Position numbers and translations under genes: made by a program. The notes under the pieces were generated by a model. That model was given only the letters and a program-made list of their open reading frames with translations. It was not told the origin of the DNA and searched no databases. Positions 29,635 through 40,070 of a stretch of 64,000 bases of DNA are shown here, piece after piece; the first letter of the stretch is position 1; every line of letters starts with the position of its first letter. This DNA comes from Bradyrhizobium diazoefficiens (GTDB taxonomy: Bacteria > Pseudomonadota > Alphaproteobacteria > Rhizobiales > Xanthobacteraceae), in assembly GCF_016612535.1 (NCBI RefSeq), contig NZ_JAENXS010000002.1, positions 1,054,001 through 1,118,000 on the forward strand. Reading direction: 5' to 3'.

Positions 29635-30114
29635 TTAGGCGAAATAGATCAGTCCGAGCCACTCCGCGACCAGCGCCGGCTTGTCCTCGCCTTCGATCTC
29701 CACGGTCACGTTGGTGCGGGACTGCAATTCATTGGGCTTGCGCAGCTTGGCTTCGGTCAGCACGAAGCGGCCGCGGACGCGCTTGCCCGATCGGACCGGC
29801 GAGATGAAGCGCAGCTTGTCGAAGCCGTAATTGACGCCCATCGTGGTGCCGGCGATGACAGGCATCACCTCATAGGACATGATCGACAGCAGCGACATCG
29901 TCAGAAAGCCGTGCGCGATGGTGGCGCCGAACGCCGTCTCCTTCTTCGCGCGCTCCGGATCGACATGGATGAACTGGTGATCCTCGATCACGTCGGCATA
30001 GGTATCGATGCGCGACTGATCGACCAGATGCCACGAGGACACGCCGATCTCCTTGCCGACCATGGCCTGATAGGCCTCAAGCGCAATCGGCGGCTTCTTC
30101 CAGACTTCGTTCAC
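29635..30114 (-). CDS. MaoC family (R)-enoyl-CoA hydratase
   Basis: This 159-residue single hot-dog hydratase carries the catalytic Asp-His motif of the MaoC family in DVIEDHQFIHVDPERA, then FGATIAHGFLTMSLLS. It would add water to trans-2-enoyl-CoA to give the (3R)-hydroxyacyl-CoA. That product matches the likely substrate of the SDR encoded downstream. The start is GTG at 30114, directly after the TAA of the acyl-CoA synthetase gene, so the two are coupled. Confidence 0.92.
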   Translation of the reverse strand: MNEVWKKPPIALEAYQAMVGKEIGVSSWHLVDQSRIDTYADVIEDHQFIHVDPERAKKETAFGATIAHGFLTMSLLSIMSYEVMPVIAGTTMGVNYGFDKLRFISPVRSGKRVRGRFVLTEAKLRKPNELQSRTNVTVEIEGEDKPALVAEWLGLIYFA

Positions 30115-31833
<1,719 letters not shown>

Positions 31834-31861
31834 GTCCGAGCCCGTCGATTGACCTTCGAGC

Positions 31862-31948
31862 GTAGCCCGGATCGAGCGGAGCGCAATCCGGGGCCGATAC
31901 GCAATTCGAAGGAGCCTCCCGGATTTCGCTTCGCTTCATCCGGGCCAC
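31862..31948. repeat. Palindromic repeat, GTAGCCCGG family
   Basis: The left part GTAGCCCGGATCGAGCGGAG CGCAATCCGGG and the right part CCCGGATTTCGCTTCGC TTCATCCGGGCCAC form an imperfect 87-bp palindrome between mmsB and the acyl-CoA synthetase gene. It does not overlap either gene. Confidence 0.85.
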
Positions 31949-31961
31949 AAGCAAAGCCTCG

Positions 31962-32855
31962 CTATTTTACTGCGAGGCTGCGAACGTGCTTGATAATTCC
32001 GGAAAAATCCACCCCGCCCTGGCCTCCTGCGTCGAAAGACTGATAGATCTCCTGCGCATGCTTGCCGAGCGGCGTCGCGGCGCCCGCGGCCTTCGCGGCG
32101 TCCTGCGCCAAGGTCAGATCCTTCACCATCAGCGCCGAGGCGAAACCCGGCTTGTAGTCGTTGTTGGCGGGCGAGGTCGGCACCGGGCCCGGAACCGGGC
32201 AATAGGTCGTCAGCGACCAGCACTGGCCCGAGGAGGTCGAGGCGACGTCGAACAGCGCCTGGTGCGAGAGGCCGAGCTTTTCGCCGAGCGCAAAGGCTTC
32301 GCTCACAGCGATCATCGAAATGCCGAGGATCATATTGTTGCAGATCTTTGCGGCCTGCCCGGCGCCGGCGCCGCCGCAATGCACGATCTTCTTGCCCATT
32401 TTCTCCAGCACCGGCTTTGCCGCCGCAAACGCACCCTCCTCGCCGCCGCACATGAAGGTAAGCGTCGCGCCCTTGGCCCCGCCGGTGCCGCCGGAGACCG
32501 GCGCATCCACCGACAGCACGCCATTCCTGGCGGCCAGCGCATGCGCCTGACGCGCGCTCTCGACGTCGATGGTGGAGCTGTCGATGATCAGCGTGCCCTT
32601 GGTCATGGCAGGAACAACCTCGTTCCAGACGCCGAGCACATGCTTGCCGGCCGGAAGCATGGTGACGACGACATCGGCGCCCTTCACCGCGCCCGACGCG
32701 CTATCGGCAATGCCGGCGCCATCCGCCTTGGCTTGCGCGCGCGAGGCCTCGACGAGGTCGAACGCCACCACCTTGTGGCCAGCCTTGACCAGATTGGCGG
32801 CCATCGGGCCGCCCATATTGCCGAGACCGATGAATGCGATCGTGGCCATCTTCAT
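31962..32855 (-). CDS. mmsB: 3-hydroxyisobutyrate dehydrogenase
   Basis: This 297-residue NAD-dependent beta-hydroxyacid dehydrogenase opens with IAFIGLGNMGGPMAANLVKAG. The substrate loop is VDAPVSGGTGGAKGATLTFM and the catalytic lysine is in GAGAGQAAKICNNM. It oxidises 3-hydroxyisobutyrate to methylmalonate semialdehyde in valine breakdown, between the hydrolase encoded 20 bases upstream and MmsA. The gene context makes the substrate assignment strong. Confidence 0.95.
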   Translation of the reverse strand: MKMATIAFIGLGNMGGPMAANLVKAGHKVVAFDLVEASRAQAKADGAGIADSASGAVKGADVVVTMLPAGKHVLGVWNEVVPAMTKGTLIIDSSTIDVESARQAHALAARNGVLSVDAPVSGGTGGAKGATLTFMCGGEEGAFAAAKPVLEKMGKKIVHCGGAGAGQAAKICNNMILGISMIAVSEAFALGEKLGLSHQALFDVASTSSGQCWSLTTYCPVPGPVPTSPANNDYKPGFASALMVKDLTLAQDAAKAAGAATPLGKHAQEIYQSFDAGGQGGVDFSGIIKHVRSLAVK

Positions 32856-32875
32856 TTCCTCCGCTGGTAGCGTTG

Positions 32876-33943
32876 TTACTTGAACTTCAGCTCGTCGGCG
32901 CCGATCTCGGCGAGATACGGCGCAAGCAGTTCCGGCGTGACGTTTTCGATCCGCGGCGGCGACCAGGTCGGGTTGCGGTCTTTGTCGATCACGGCGGCGC
33001 GCACGCCCTCGCGGAAATCATCGCTGCGGAAGACTTCCAGCGCGGCGCGATATTCGCGCACCAGACATTCCTCCAGACTTGCCGCCGTGCGCGCAAGTCG
33101 CAACAATTTTAGCGTCACCACCATGCCGCGGGGGGATTTTTCGGCGAGCGTCTTCAGCGTCGCCTGCGCAAAGTCGGAACCGTCGCGCTTGAGCGCGGCG
33201 ACGATGTCCTCCATGCGATCGAAGCCGAACAGCGCATCGATGATTGCCTGCCTCGAAGCAACGGGACCTGCGGCATCGCCAGTCGCAAAGCCGTTAATGA
33301 GCTTGCTGACGTCGGCGGCACTTGCGCCTAGGTGAACCTTGGTCAGCGCTTCCCGCAGTTCGGGCCATTTGGCCGCCGGCACCACCGCGTCGGCGAATTT
33401 CGCATGGATCGCATCGGGGCCGTTCATGGTCTGGCCGGTCAGGCCGAAATACGTGCCGATCTCGCCGGGCGAGCGCGACAACAGCCAGGTGCCGCCGACA
33501 TCGGGGAAAAAGCCGAGCCCGACCTCGGGCATCGCGAGCTTGGTCCGGTCGGTGACTACGCGATGGCTGGCGTGGCCAGACAGGCCGACGCCACCTCCCA
33601 TCACGAGGCCGTCCATGAATGCGACATAGGGCTTCGGATATCTCGCGATCCGCGCATTCATGATGTATTCCTGCCGCCAGAACCGCGCGCCGAGATCGCC
33701 GCCTTCGCGCGAACTCTCCCAGAGGCCGCGGATGTCGCCACCGGCGCAGAGGCCGCGTTCGCCGGAGCCTTCCAGCACGATCACGGCCACTTCAGGATCG
33801 GCTTCGAACCTGTCCAACGCCGCATCGATGCCGATGGACATCTCCAGTGTCATGGCGTTGATCGCCTTGGGACGGTTGAGCCGGATCACGCCCACCGCGC
33901 CTTCGCGGCGAACTATCAGATCGCCCTCCTCCACAGCCGTCAT
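32876..33943 (-). CDS. 3-hydroxyisobutyryl-CoA hydrolase
   Basis: This 355-residue crotonase-fold enzyme has the length and motifs of 3-hydroxyisobutyryl-CoA hydrolases: GLCAGGDIRGLW, MDGLVMGGGVGLS and the catalytic-region MPEVGLGFFPDVGGTWLLS. It releases free 3-hydroxyisobutyrate, which pulls the valine pathway forward and limits build-up of methacrylyl-CoA. Its ATG overlaps the stop of the acyl-CoA dehydrogenase gene by 4 bases. Confidence 0.92.
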   Translation of the reverse strand: MTAVEEGDLIVRREGAVGVIRLNRPKAINAMTLEMSIGIDAALDRFEADPEVAVIVLEGSGERGLCAGGDIRGLWESSREGGDLGARFWRQEYIMNARIARYPKPYVAFMDGLVMGGGVGLSGHASHRVVTDRTKLAMPEVGLGFFPDVGGTWLLSRSPGEIGTYFGLTGQTMNGPDAIHAKFADAVVPAAKWPELREALTKVHLGASAADVSKLINGFATGDAAGPVASRQAIIDALFGFDRMEDIVAALKRDGSDFAQATLKTLAEKSPRGMVVTLKLLRLARTAASLEECLVREYRAALEVFRSDDFREGVRAAVIDKDRNPTWSPPRIENVTPELLAPYLAEIGADELKFK

Positions 33944-35085
33944 CGCGCACCCTCGATCAATTTGCGCGCCACGATGAGCCGCATGATTTCATTGGTGCCT
34001 TCGAGGATCTGGTGCACGCGCAGATCGCGCACGATCTTCTCGATGCCGTATTCGCTGAGATAGCCGTAACCACCGTGGAGCTGGAGCGCATGGTTGGCGA
34101 CCTCGAAACCGACATCGGTGCCGAAACGCTTGGCCATCGCGCACAACATGGTGGCGTCGGGGTCTTTCCGGTCGAGCGCGGCGGCGGCCCGCCACAGGAA
34201 AGTGCGCGCGGCTTCTAGCTCGATCGCCATGTCGGCGAGCTTGAATTGCAGCGCCTGGAATTCGTCGAGCCGTTTTCCAAACGCCTTGCGCTCTTTCATG
34301 TAGGAGCGCGCCTTGTCGAGCGCCGTCTGGGCGCCGCCAAGCGAACAGGCCGTGATGTTGAGGCGGCCGCCATCGAGGCCGGCCATTGCGATCTTGAAGC
34401 CGATGCCCTCCTCGCTCAGCCGGTTGGCGACCGGCACGCGGGCGTTCTCGAAAATGACCGCACGAGTCGGCTGCGCATTCCAGCCCATCTTGCGCTCGTT
34501 GGCGCCGAAGGACACGCCTGACGTCTTGCCATCGATGACGAGAGTCGAGATGCCGCCGGGGCCATCGCCACCCGTGCGAACCATCGTCACCAGGAGATCA
34601 GTGCCGCCGGCCCCGGAGATGAACTGCTTCTGGCCGTCGAGCACGTAATGGTCGCCATCGCGCACCGCGCGGGTGCGCAGCGCAGCCGCGTCGGAGCCGG
34701 CGCCGGGCTCGGTCAGGCAATAGCTCGCGATCAGCTCCATGGTGCAGAGCTTCGGCAGCCATGTGTGGCGCTGGGTGTCGCTGCCATAGGCATCGATCAT
34801 CCAGGACGCCATGTTGTGGATGGAGATAAAGGCCGAGGTGGTCGGACAGCCCGTCGCCAACGCCTCAAAGATCAGTGCCGCGTCGAACCGCGACATCGCG
34901 GAGCCGCCGACATCCTCGCGGATGTAGATGCCGCCCATGCCGAGGATTGCCGCCTCGCGCATGACATCGACGGGAAAATGCTTCTCTTCGTCCCAGCGCA
35001 GCGCATGCGGCGCGATCTTTTCCACCGCAAACGCCAATGCCATGTCGCGAACCGCGACCTGATCCTCGTTCAGAGCGAACTGCAT
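33940..35085 (-). CDS. Acyl-CoA dehydrogenase, probable isobutyryl-CoA
   Basis: This 381-residue FAD enzyme has the acyl-CoA dehydrogenase signatures CLTEPGAGSDAAALRT, LQLHGGYGYL and the C-terminal VHQILEGTNEIMRLIV. Within this operon it most likely turns isobutyryl-CoA into methacrylyl-CoA (ACAD8-like). The sequence alone would also allow a related short branched substrate. It is preceded by an 82-base gap after mmsA that contains a palindrome and overlaps the hydrolase gene by 4 bases. Confidence 0.9.
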   Translation of the reverse strand: MQFALNEDQVAVRDMALAFAVEKIAPHALRWDEEKHFPVDVMREAAILGMGGIYIREDVGGSAMSRFDAALIFEALATGCPTTSAFISIHNMASWMIDAYGSDTQRHTWLPKLCTMELIASYCLTEPGAGSDAAALRTRAVRDGDHYVLDGQKQFISGAGGTDLLVTMVRTGGDGPGGISTLVIDGKTSGVSFGANERKMGWNAQPTRAVIFENARVPVANRLSEEGIGFKIAMAGLDGGRLNITACSLGGAQTALDKARSYMKERKAFGKRLDEFQALQFKLADMAIELEAARTFLWRAAAALDRKDPDATMLCAMAKRFGTDVGFEVANHALQLHGGYGYLSEYGIEKIVRDLRVHQILEGTNEIMRLIVARKLIEGAR

Positions 35086-35115
35086 CCCGGCCTCGCTCTT
35101 AGTTTTTTAAGTTCT

Positions 35116-35165
35116 GCGCATGATCTTGTTCGGAAAACCGGCATCCACTTTTCCGGATCATGCGC
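35116..35165. repeat. Short palindrome between mmsA and the dehydrogenase gene
   Basis: The arms GCGCATGATC and GATCATGCGC are 30 bases apart, with an inner pair CGGAAAA and TTTTCCG. The right arm ends 2 bases before the complement of the mmsA stop. It may act as an mRNA stabiliser or attenuator within the operon. Confidence 0.75.
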
Positions 35166-35167
35166 GA

Positions 35168-36664
35168 TCACTTCATCAACGGGATCGAGAACTCCGCACC
35201 TTCCTTGACGCCGGACGGCCAGCGCGAGGTCACCGTCTTGGTCTTGGTGTAGAAGCGGACCGAGTCCGGGCCGTGCTGGTTGAGATCGCCGAAGCCAGAC
35301 TTCTTCCAGCCGCCGAAGGTGTAATAGGCGATCGGCACCGGGATCGGCACGTTGATGCCGACCATGCCGACATTCACCTTGGCCGCGAAGTCCCGCGCGG
35401 CGTCGCCGTCGCGGGTGAAGATGGCAACGCCGTTGCCGTAATCATGCTCGGACGGCAGTGCCAGCGCTTCCTTGTAATCATGCGCGCGCACCACCGAGAG
35501 CACCGGGCCAAAGATCTCTTCCTTGTAGATCCGCATGTCCTTGGTGACGTTGTCGAACAGCGAACCGCCGAGATAAAAGCCGTTCTCATAGCCCTGCATC
35601 TTGAAGCCGCGGCCGTCAACTGCGAGCGTCGCGCCTTCCTTGAGGCCGATGTCGATGTAACCCTTCACCTTCTCGACCGCCTCGCGCGTCACCAGCGGAC
35701 CGTAATCGGCCGATGGGTCGATCGAGGTGCCGATCTTGAGGCTCTCGACGCGCGGGATCAGCCTTTCCATCAGCCGGTCGGCGGTGGACTTGCCGACGGG
35801 CACCGCGACGGAGACCGCCATGCAGCGCTCGCCGGCCGAGCCGTAGCCGGCACCAATCAGCGCGTCGACCGCCTGGTCCATATCGGCATCGGGCATGATG
35901 ATGGCGTGGTTCTTGGCGCCACCAAAACACTGGCAGCGCTTGCCGGTCTGGGCCGCGCGCTCATAGATGTACTGCGCGATTGGCGTGGAGCCGACGAAGC
36001 CGACGGCCTTGATATCGGGATCGTCGAGAATAGCGTCGACCGCTTCCTTATCACCGTTGACGACGTTGAGGATGCCGGCCGGCAGCCCCGCCTCGATCAT
36101 GAGTTCGGCAAGCATCATCGGCACGCCGGGATCGCGCTCCGACGGCTTCAGAATGAAGGCGTTGCCGCAGGCGATTGCGGGGGCAAACTTCCACATCGGG
36201 ATCATCGCCGGGAAATTGAACGGCGTGATGCCGGCGACGACGCCGAGCGCCTGGCGCATGGAATAAATGTCGATGCCAGGACCGGCGCCTTCGGTGTATT
36301 CACCCTTCATCAAATGCGGAATGCCGCAGGCGAACTCGGCGACTTCGAGGCCGCGCTGGATGTCGCCCTTGGCGTCGGGAACGGTCTTGCCGTGCTCGCG
36401 GGCGAGCATCTCGGCGAGCTTGTCGTAGTCGCGCTGCACCAGCTCGACGAATTTCATCATGACGCGAGCGCGGCGCTGCGGGTTGGTCGCGGCCCACTCT
36501 GGCTGCGCGGCGCGGGCGTTCTCGACGGCAGCGCGGACTTCCGCCTTGGACGCCAGCGCCACCTTGGCCTGGACGTCGCCGGTCATCGGCTCGAATACGT
36601 CGGCGGTGCGGCCCGAGGTGCCCTTGACCTCCTTGCCACCGATGAAATGTCCGACTGCGCGCAT
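35168..36664 (-). CDS. mmsA: Methylmalonate-semialdehyde dehydrogenase (acylating)
   Basis: This 498-residue member of the aldehyde dehydrogenase family converts methylmalonate semialdehyde to propionyl-CoA with NAD and CoA, the last step of valine degradation. The family marks are GITPFNFPAMIPMWKFAPA, PSERDPGVPM, the catalytic cysteine in SAGERCMAVS (about 282), and KEEIFGPVLSVVR. The ATG at 36664 has AAGGAG six bases upstream; the frame extends further but without similarity. It leads the leftward operon and is divergent from a LysR gene. Confidence 0.96.
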   Translation of the reverse strand: MRAVGHFIGGKEVKGTSGRTADVFEPMTGDVQAKVALASKAEVRAAVENARAAQPEWAATNPQRRARVMMKFVELVQRDYDKLAEMLAREHGKTVPDAKGDIQRGLEVAEFACGIPHLMKGEYTEGAGPGIDIYSMRQALGVVAGITPFNFPAMIPMWKFAPAIACGNAFILKPSERDPGVPMMLAELMIEAGLPAGILNVVNGDKEAVDAILDDPDIKAVGFVGSTPIAQYIYERAAQTGKRCQCFGGAKNHAIIMPDADMDQAVDALIGAGYGSAGERCMAVSVAVPVGKSTADRLMERLIPRVESLKIGTSIDPSADYGPLVTREAVEKVKGYIDIGLKEGATLAVDGRGFKMQGYENGFYLGGSLFDNVTKDMRIYKEEIFGPVLSVVRAHDYKEALALPSEHDYGNGVAIFTRDGDAARDFAAKVNVGMVGINVPIPVPIAYYTFGGWKKSGFGDLNQHGPDSVRFYTKTKTVTSRWPSGVKEGAEFSIPLMK

Positions 36665-36694
36665 GGAAAACTCCTTGGGTCCCGACTGATCGCT

Positions 36695-36729
36695 TTGACA
36701 AATCCTATCGACCTGCATTTTATAGGATT
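36695..36729. promoter_or_regulatory. Putative LysR operator between mmsA and lysR
   Basis: An inverted repeat AATCCTAT at 36701-36708 and ATAGGATT at 36722-36729, 13 bases apart, lies in the 99-base divergent space. It directly follows a TTGACA at 36695-36700 that could be the -35 element of the LysR gene. The T-N(11-13)-A dyad layout is typical of LysR binding sites. Confidence 0.55.
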
Positions 36730-36763
36730 CAAGTCCGAGATAATGCACCATAGATGTGCGAAA

Positions 36764-37672
36764 ATGGTGGATCAAGGTCACATCGACTGGGACGACTTCC
36801 GCTTCGTGCTGGCCATCGTGCGGGGCGGCTCGGTTTCGGCTGCGGCAAAGCAGCTCGGTGTCGACCATGCGACCGTGATCCGCCGGGTCGACCGTCTGGA
36901 GAAGCACCTCTCCGCAAAACTGTTTGACCGGCGCAAGACCGGCTATCTGCTCAGCGAGGCCGGCCAGCGCGTCGCCGACAGCGCCGAAGCGATGGAATCG
37001 ACCATCGTGGCCAATCAGGAGCAGGTTGGCGGATCAGTCGCGCGGCTGACCGGCACGGTGCGGATCGGCGCGCCCGACGGGTTCGGCACCGCCTTCCTGG
37101 CGCCGCGGCTGGCGCCTTTTGCGGACCGCTATCCCGACCTTGATTTGCAACTTGTGGCCACCGCGCGGCTGTTCAGTCTCTCCAAGCGCGAGGCCGATAT
37201 CGCCATCAGCCTGACCATGCCGAAGGAAGGCCGCATCGTCGGCCGCAAGCTGCTCGACTACCGCCTTGGCCTCTATGCCGCACCCGCCTATCTCGACCGT
37301 TTCCCGAAGATAACCACGCGCGACGTGCTGCCGCAGCATCGCTTCGTCGGCTACATCGAGGAGCTGTTGTTCACGCCGGAGCTGGATTATCTGCCACAAG
37401 TGTCGCCGCGGATTTCAGCCCGCCTGCGCAGTGCCAATCTGATCGCGCAGCTCAACGCCACGCTCGCGGGCTTCGGCATCGCCGTGTTGCCGCACTTCAT
37501 GGCAAGCGACTATCCGCAGCTTGTGGCGGTGCTGCCCGAGGAGGTCTCGATCACGCGGACGTTCTGGATGCTGATGCATGCCGACAGCAAAGATCTCGCG
37601 CGGATCCGGGCGGTGGCGGATTACATCGGCGAAATCGTCGAGCGCGAGCGGACATTGTTTGCGGGGCGGTAG
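36764..37672 (+). CDS. LysR family regulator, probable mms operon control
   Basis: This 302-residue LysR-type protein has a helix-turn-helix in GGSVSAAAKQLGVDHATVIRRVDRLE (named here by its first and last residues) and an effector domain from about residue 90. It is divergent from mmsA with a dyad in between, so control of valine catabolism is the natural reading. The start is ambiguous between the ATGs at 36743 and 36764; the second gives the usual short lead before the domain. It is similar in its opening to the regulator at 3013. Confidence 0.88.
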   Translation: MVDQGHIDWDDFRFVLAIVRGGSVSAAAKQLGVDHATVIRRVDRLEKHLSAKLFDRRKTGYLLSEAGQRVADSAEAMESTIVANQEQVGGSVARLTGTVRIGAPDGFGTAFLAPRLAPFADRYPDLDLQLVATARLFSLSKREADIAISLTMPKEGRIVGRKLLDYRLGLYAAPAYLDRFPKITTRDVLPQHRFVGYIEELLFTPELDYLPQVSPRISARLRSANLIAQLNATLAGFGIAVLPHFMASDYPQLVAVLPEEVSITRTFWMLMHADSKDLARIRAVADYIGEIVERERTLFAGR

Positions 37673-37682
37673 CACCGCTCTC

Positions 37683-37771
37683 GTAGGGTGGGTTAGCGAA
37701 GCGTAACCCGCCACTGTCTTTATCTGCCGGAAACAGAAGAGGTGGGTTACGCCTTCGGCTAACCTACCCTA
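37683..37771. repeat. Palindromic repeat, GTAGGGYGG family
   Basis: The arms GTAGGGTGGGTTAGCG and GGCTAACCTACCCTAC and an inner pair GTAACCCGCCA and GGTGGGTTAC form an 89-bp palindrome between the convergent lysR and tetR genes. Confidence 0.9.
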
Positions 37772-37791
37772 CGCATTCAACGGCATCTCGT

Positions 37792-38412
37792 CTAATTTTG
37801 CTTCGCCTTCTTCACCGCCGTCACCCTCGGTTCACGCTTCGCACCATCGAGTGCACTGTCCTTGCCCGCCTTGAGCACCTCATCCGATAGCTCGCTGGAG
37901 CCGGCGATGCGCGCCAGCAGCATGGTGCCGGCCATCGTCGCCAGTGTCGCGATCGCCTGCTTGCGCGCGGCCTTGCGCGGCAAATTGGGAATGAAATCTG
38001 TCATCATCTCGACCATCTCGTCGAGCTTGCCGGCAAAAGCCTTGCGCGTCTTCGGGCTTTCGCGGGCAATCTCGGCGCCGAGCGCGGGGATCGAGCAGCC
38101 GTGGCCGGGGTTGTCGCGGTGCAACGTCGAGAGATAGGTCTCGATTATCTGGGCGAACTGCTTCTCCGGCGCGACCTGATCGGACTGCTTGCGCCAGTGC
38201 TCCATCGCCCGGTCCATAGCGTAGCCAAAGGCCTCGATCACCAGCGCCTCGCGGGAATCGAAATGCGCGTAGAAGCCGCCATGGGTGAGGCCCGCCTCCT
38301 TCATGAGGTCGGCGACGCCGATGCCGTGGGCTCCCTTTTCGCGCAGCCGTACCGAAGCTTTCTTCACGATGCGGTCGTGGGTTTCCTGCTTGTGTTCCCG
38401 GGAATAGCGCAT
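37792..38412 (-). CDS. TetR/AcrR family transcriptional regulator
   Basis: This 206-residue regulator has an N-terminal TetR helix-turn-helix (residues 8-60, ending GLTHGGFYAHFDSREALV) and a C-terminal ligand domain of the group with GCSIPALGAEIA. The tail is rich in lysine. It lies 59 bases downstream of the thioesterase gene on the same strand. A palindrome shared by the thioesterase/crotonase and thiolase promoters makes this the likely local repressor of those genes, responding perhaps to an acyl-CoA. Confidence 0.88.
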   Translation of the reverse strand: MRYSREHKQETHDRIVKKASVRLREKGAHGIGVADLMKEAGLTHGGFYAHFDSREALVIEAFGYAMDRAMEHWRKQSDQVAPEKQFAQIIETYLSTLHRDNPGHGCSIPALGAEIARESPKTRKAFAGKLDEMVEMMTDFIPNLPRKAARKQAIATLATMAGTMLLARIAGSSELSDEVLKAGKDSALDGAKREPRVTAVKKAKQN

Positions 38413-38471
38413 GCGGCTCTCATTGGATGTCGAAGGTCATCTCATAACACGGATATCGGCCAAGCGGCGCA

Positions 38472-39011
38472 TTAATTCCCGGTAAAATTGTTGCCGATCA
38501 TGGAAAAGGTTGCAGTTGCATGGAGTGCGAGTGCCCCCTTACCGTCGCGGACGAAGCCTTCGGTGTAGCTGGTCTGGCGCCCGAGCTTGATGACCTTGCC
38601 CTCGCCCGAGATCAACCCGGACCGGATCGAGAGCGGACGCAGGAAGGTCATTTTGAGGTCGAGGGTGACGGACGACTGCCCGGCCTCCAGCCGGGTGGAA
38701 ATCGCACACCCCATGGCAGTGTCGAGGAGCGCTGCAGCCGTAGCCCCGTGCAGAAGACCGATGGCATTTTCGAGGTCCTCGCGCGGCTCGAGTTCCATCA
38801 CGATCCGACCCGGCTCGACCACGGCCATGACGAAACCGATCAGTTTTGCAAACGGCGGCGGCGGCAGCCGGCCGTCGCGGATGCCCAGCATGGCGTCCAT
38901 GCCCGACAGGCTCATCGCCACCTTCGCAACCGGCGCAGGGACCTGCCAGTCCACCACGCGCTCGCGGCGCTGCGTGGGTGAGAACAGGTCGCGTCGAGCA
39001 GGCTCACTCAT
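38472..39011 (-). CDS. PaaI family hot-dog thioesterase
   Basis: This 179-residue single hot-dog protein carries the PaaI-type motif GLLHGATAAALLDTAMGCA, followed by TLDLKMTFLRPL. These enzymes hydrolyse acyl- or aryl-CoA esters in the cytoplasm. The ATG at 39011 is preferred to a GTG at 39017. It is divergent from the crotonase gene across a palindrome at 39026-39036 and is followed by the TetR gene. Confidence 0.88.
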   Translation of the reverse strand: MSEPARRDLFSPTQRRERVVDWQVPAPVAKVAMSLSGMDAMLGIRDGRLPPPPFAKLIGFVMAVVEPGRIVMELEPREDLENAIGLLHGATAAALLDTAMGCAISTRLEAGQSSVTLDLKMTFLRPLSIRSGLISGEGKVIKLGRQTSYTEGFVRDGKGALALHATATFSMIGNNFTGN

Positions 39012-39025
39012 GGGCACCTATTTGT

Positions 39026-39036
39026 ATGATTATCAT
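39026..39036. promoter_or_regulatory. Putative TetR operator ATGATNATCAT, site 1
   Basis: ATGATTATCAT is a perfect palindrome around a central T, and lies within a wider dyad GTATGAT-TATC-ATCATAC (39024-39041). It is 15 bases upstream of the thioesterase start, where it would block that promoter. The same motif with a central G is in the thiolase promoter about 1 kb away. Confidence 0.6.
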
Positions 39037-39167
39037 CATACTATGCTGCGAACTTCGCCCTGGCAACTCCGTCCCTCGCGCCGGCTTGACAACGCCGGCA
39101 TTTCGGCCCGGAAGTGTTCCCGACCGGCGCGCCTCGCGCATGTCCGCGAAACCTTCGAGATGCCACG

Positions 39168-39938
39168 ATGGAAATGCTCAACAACCACTGCGGCGTGACG
39201 CGCGATGCGCGCGGCGTCGTCCAGGTCGCGATCTGCAACGCCGGCTCGCTGAATATTCTGGGCTCGCCCGTCACCGACGCGGTCCGCGAAGGCCTGCAGC
39301 AGCTCTCTTCCGACCGCAGCATCCGCGTCGCAGTGCTGCGCGGCCAGAGCGAGAAGAGCATGATCGGCGGCGCCGACATCAAGGAGATGGCGAAGCTCGA
39401 CCAGAGATCGGCCGAAGCCTTCATCAGCCGCCTGCGCGATCTCTGCGAGGCCGTGCGCCAATTCCCCGCCCCCGTGATCGCGCGCATGCCCGGCTGGTGC
39501 CTCGGCGGCGGGCTCGAGGTCGCAGCCGCCTGCGACTTCCGGATCGCCGCGCATGATGCGCATTTCGGCATGCCCGAGGTGCGCGTCGGCATTCCCTCGG
39601 TGATCCACGCCGCGCTCCTGCCGCGCCTGATCGGCTGGGCCCGCGCGCGCTGGCTGGTGATGACGGCGGAGAACATCGACGCACCGACGGCGCTTGCTTG
39701 GGGTCTTGTGGACAAGGTGGCGCCGGCGGGCGGACTGGATACCGCCGTCGAGCACCTCGTGAACGCGCTGCTCGAATGCGGCCCGGAGGCGTTGCGCTCG
39801 CAGAAGGCGCTGCTGCGGCAATGGGAGGAACTGCCGCTGACGGAGTCGGTGAATTTGAGCGTCAAGGTGTTCGGCGAGTCGTTTTTGACCGACGAGCCGA
39901 CGCGGCTGATGCAGGCGTTTGTGAACAGGAAGCGGTAG
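39168..39938 (+). CDS. Enoyl-CoA hydratase/isomerase family protein
   Basis: This 256-residue crotonase has the oxyanion-hole motifs IGGADIKEM and GWCLGGGLEVAAACDFRIA, and then FGMPEVRVGIPSVIHAALLP. The position of the catalytic glutamates suggests hydratase-type activity, though the substrate is open. The ATG at 39168 (MEMLNNH) is used because similarity begins there. It is divergent from the thioesterase and precedes a thiolase on the same strand, which fits fatty-acid or related acyl-CoA breakdown. Confidence 0.9.
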   Translation: MEMLNNHCGVTRDARGVVQVAICNAGSLNILGSPVTDAVREGLQQLSSDRSIRVAVLRGQSEKSMIGGADIKEMAKLDQRSAEAFISRLRDLCEAVRQFPAPVIARMPGWCLGGGLEVAAACDFRIAAHDAHFGMPEVRVGIPSVIHAALLPRLIGWARARWLVMTAENIDAPTALAWGLVDKVAPAGGLDTAVEHLVNALLECGPEALRSQKALLRQWEELPLTESVNLSVKVFGESFLTDEPTRLMQAFVNRKR

Positions 39939-40014
39939 GGGCTACCTCCTCCGTCAAACGAGCAACTCTCATCCGACATACGACAATTTCTCATGCCCAA
40001 CGCGGTTGCATTTT

Positions 40015-40042
40015 TTGCACCGCATCACATGATGATCATAAT
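40015..40042 (+). promoter_or_regulatory. Thiolase promoter with ATGATNATCAT site 2
   Basis: TTGCAC at 40015-40020 and CATAAT at 40037-40042 are 16 bases apart. The palindrome ATGATGATCAT (40029-40039) overlaps the -10 element, so a bound repressor would block transcription. The motif matches site 1 at 39026. Confidence 0.6.
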
Positions 40043-40070
40043 CTCACTCATCATCGCAGGGAGTTTTGTC

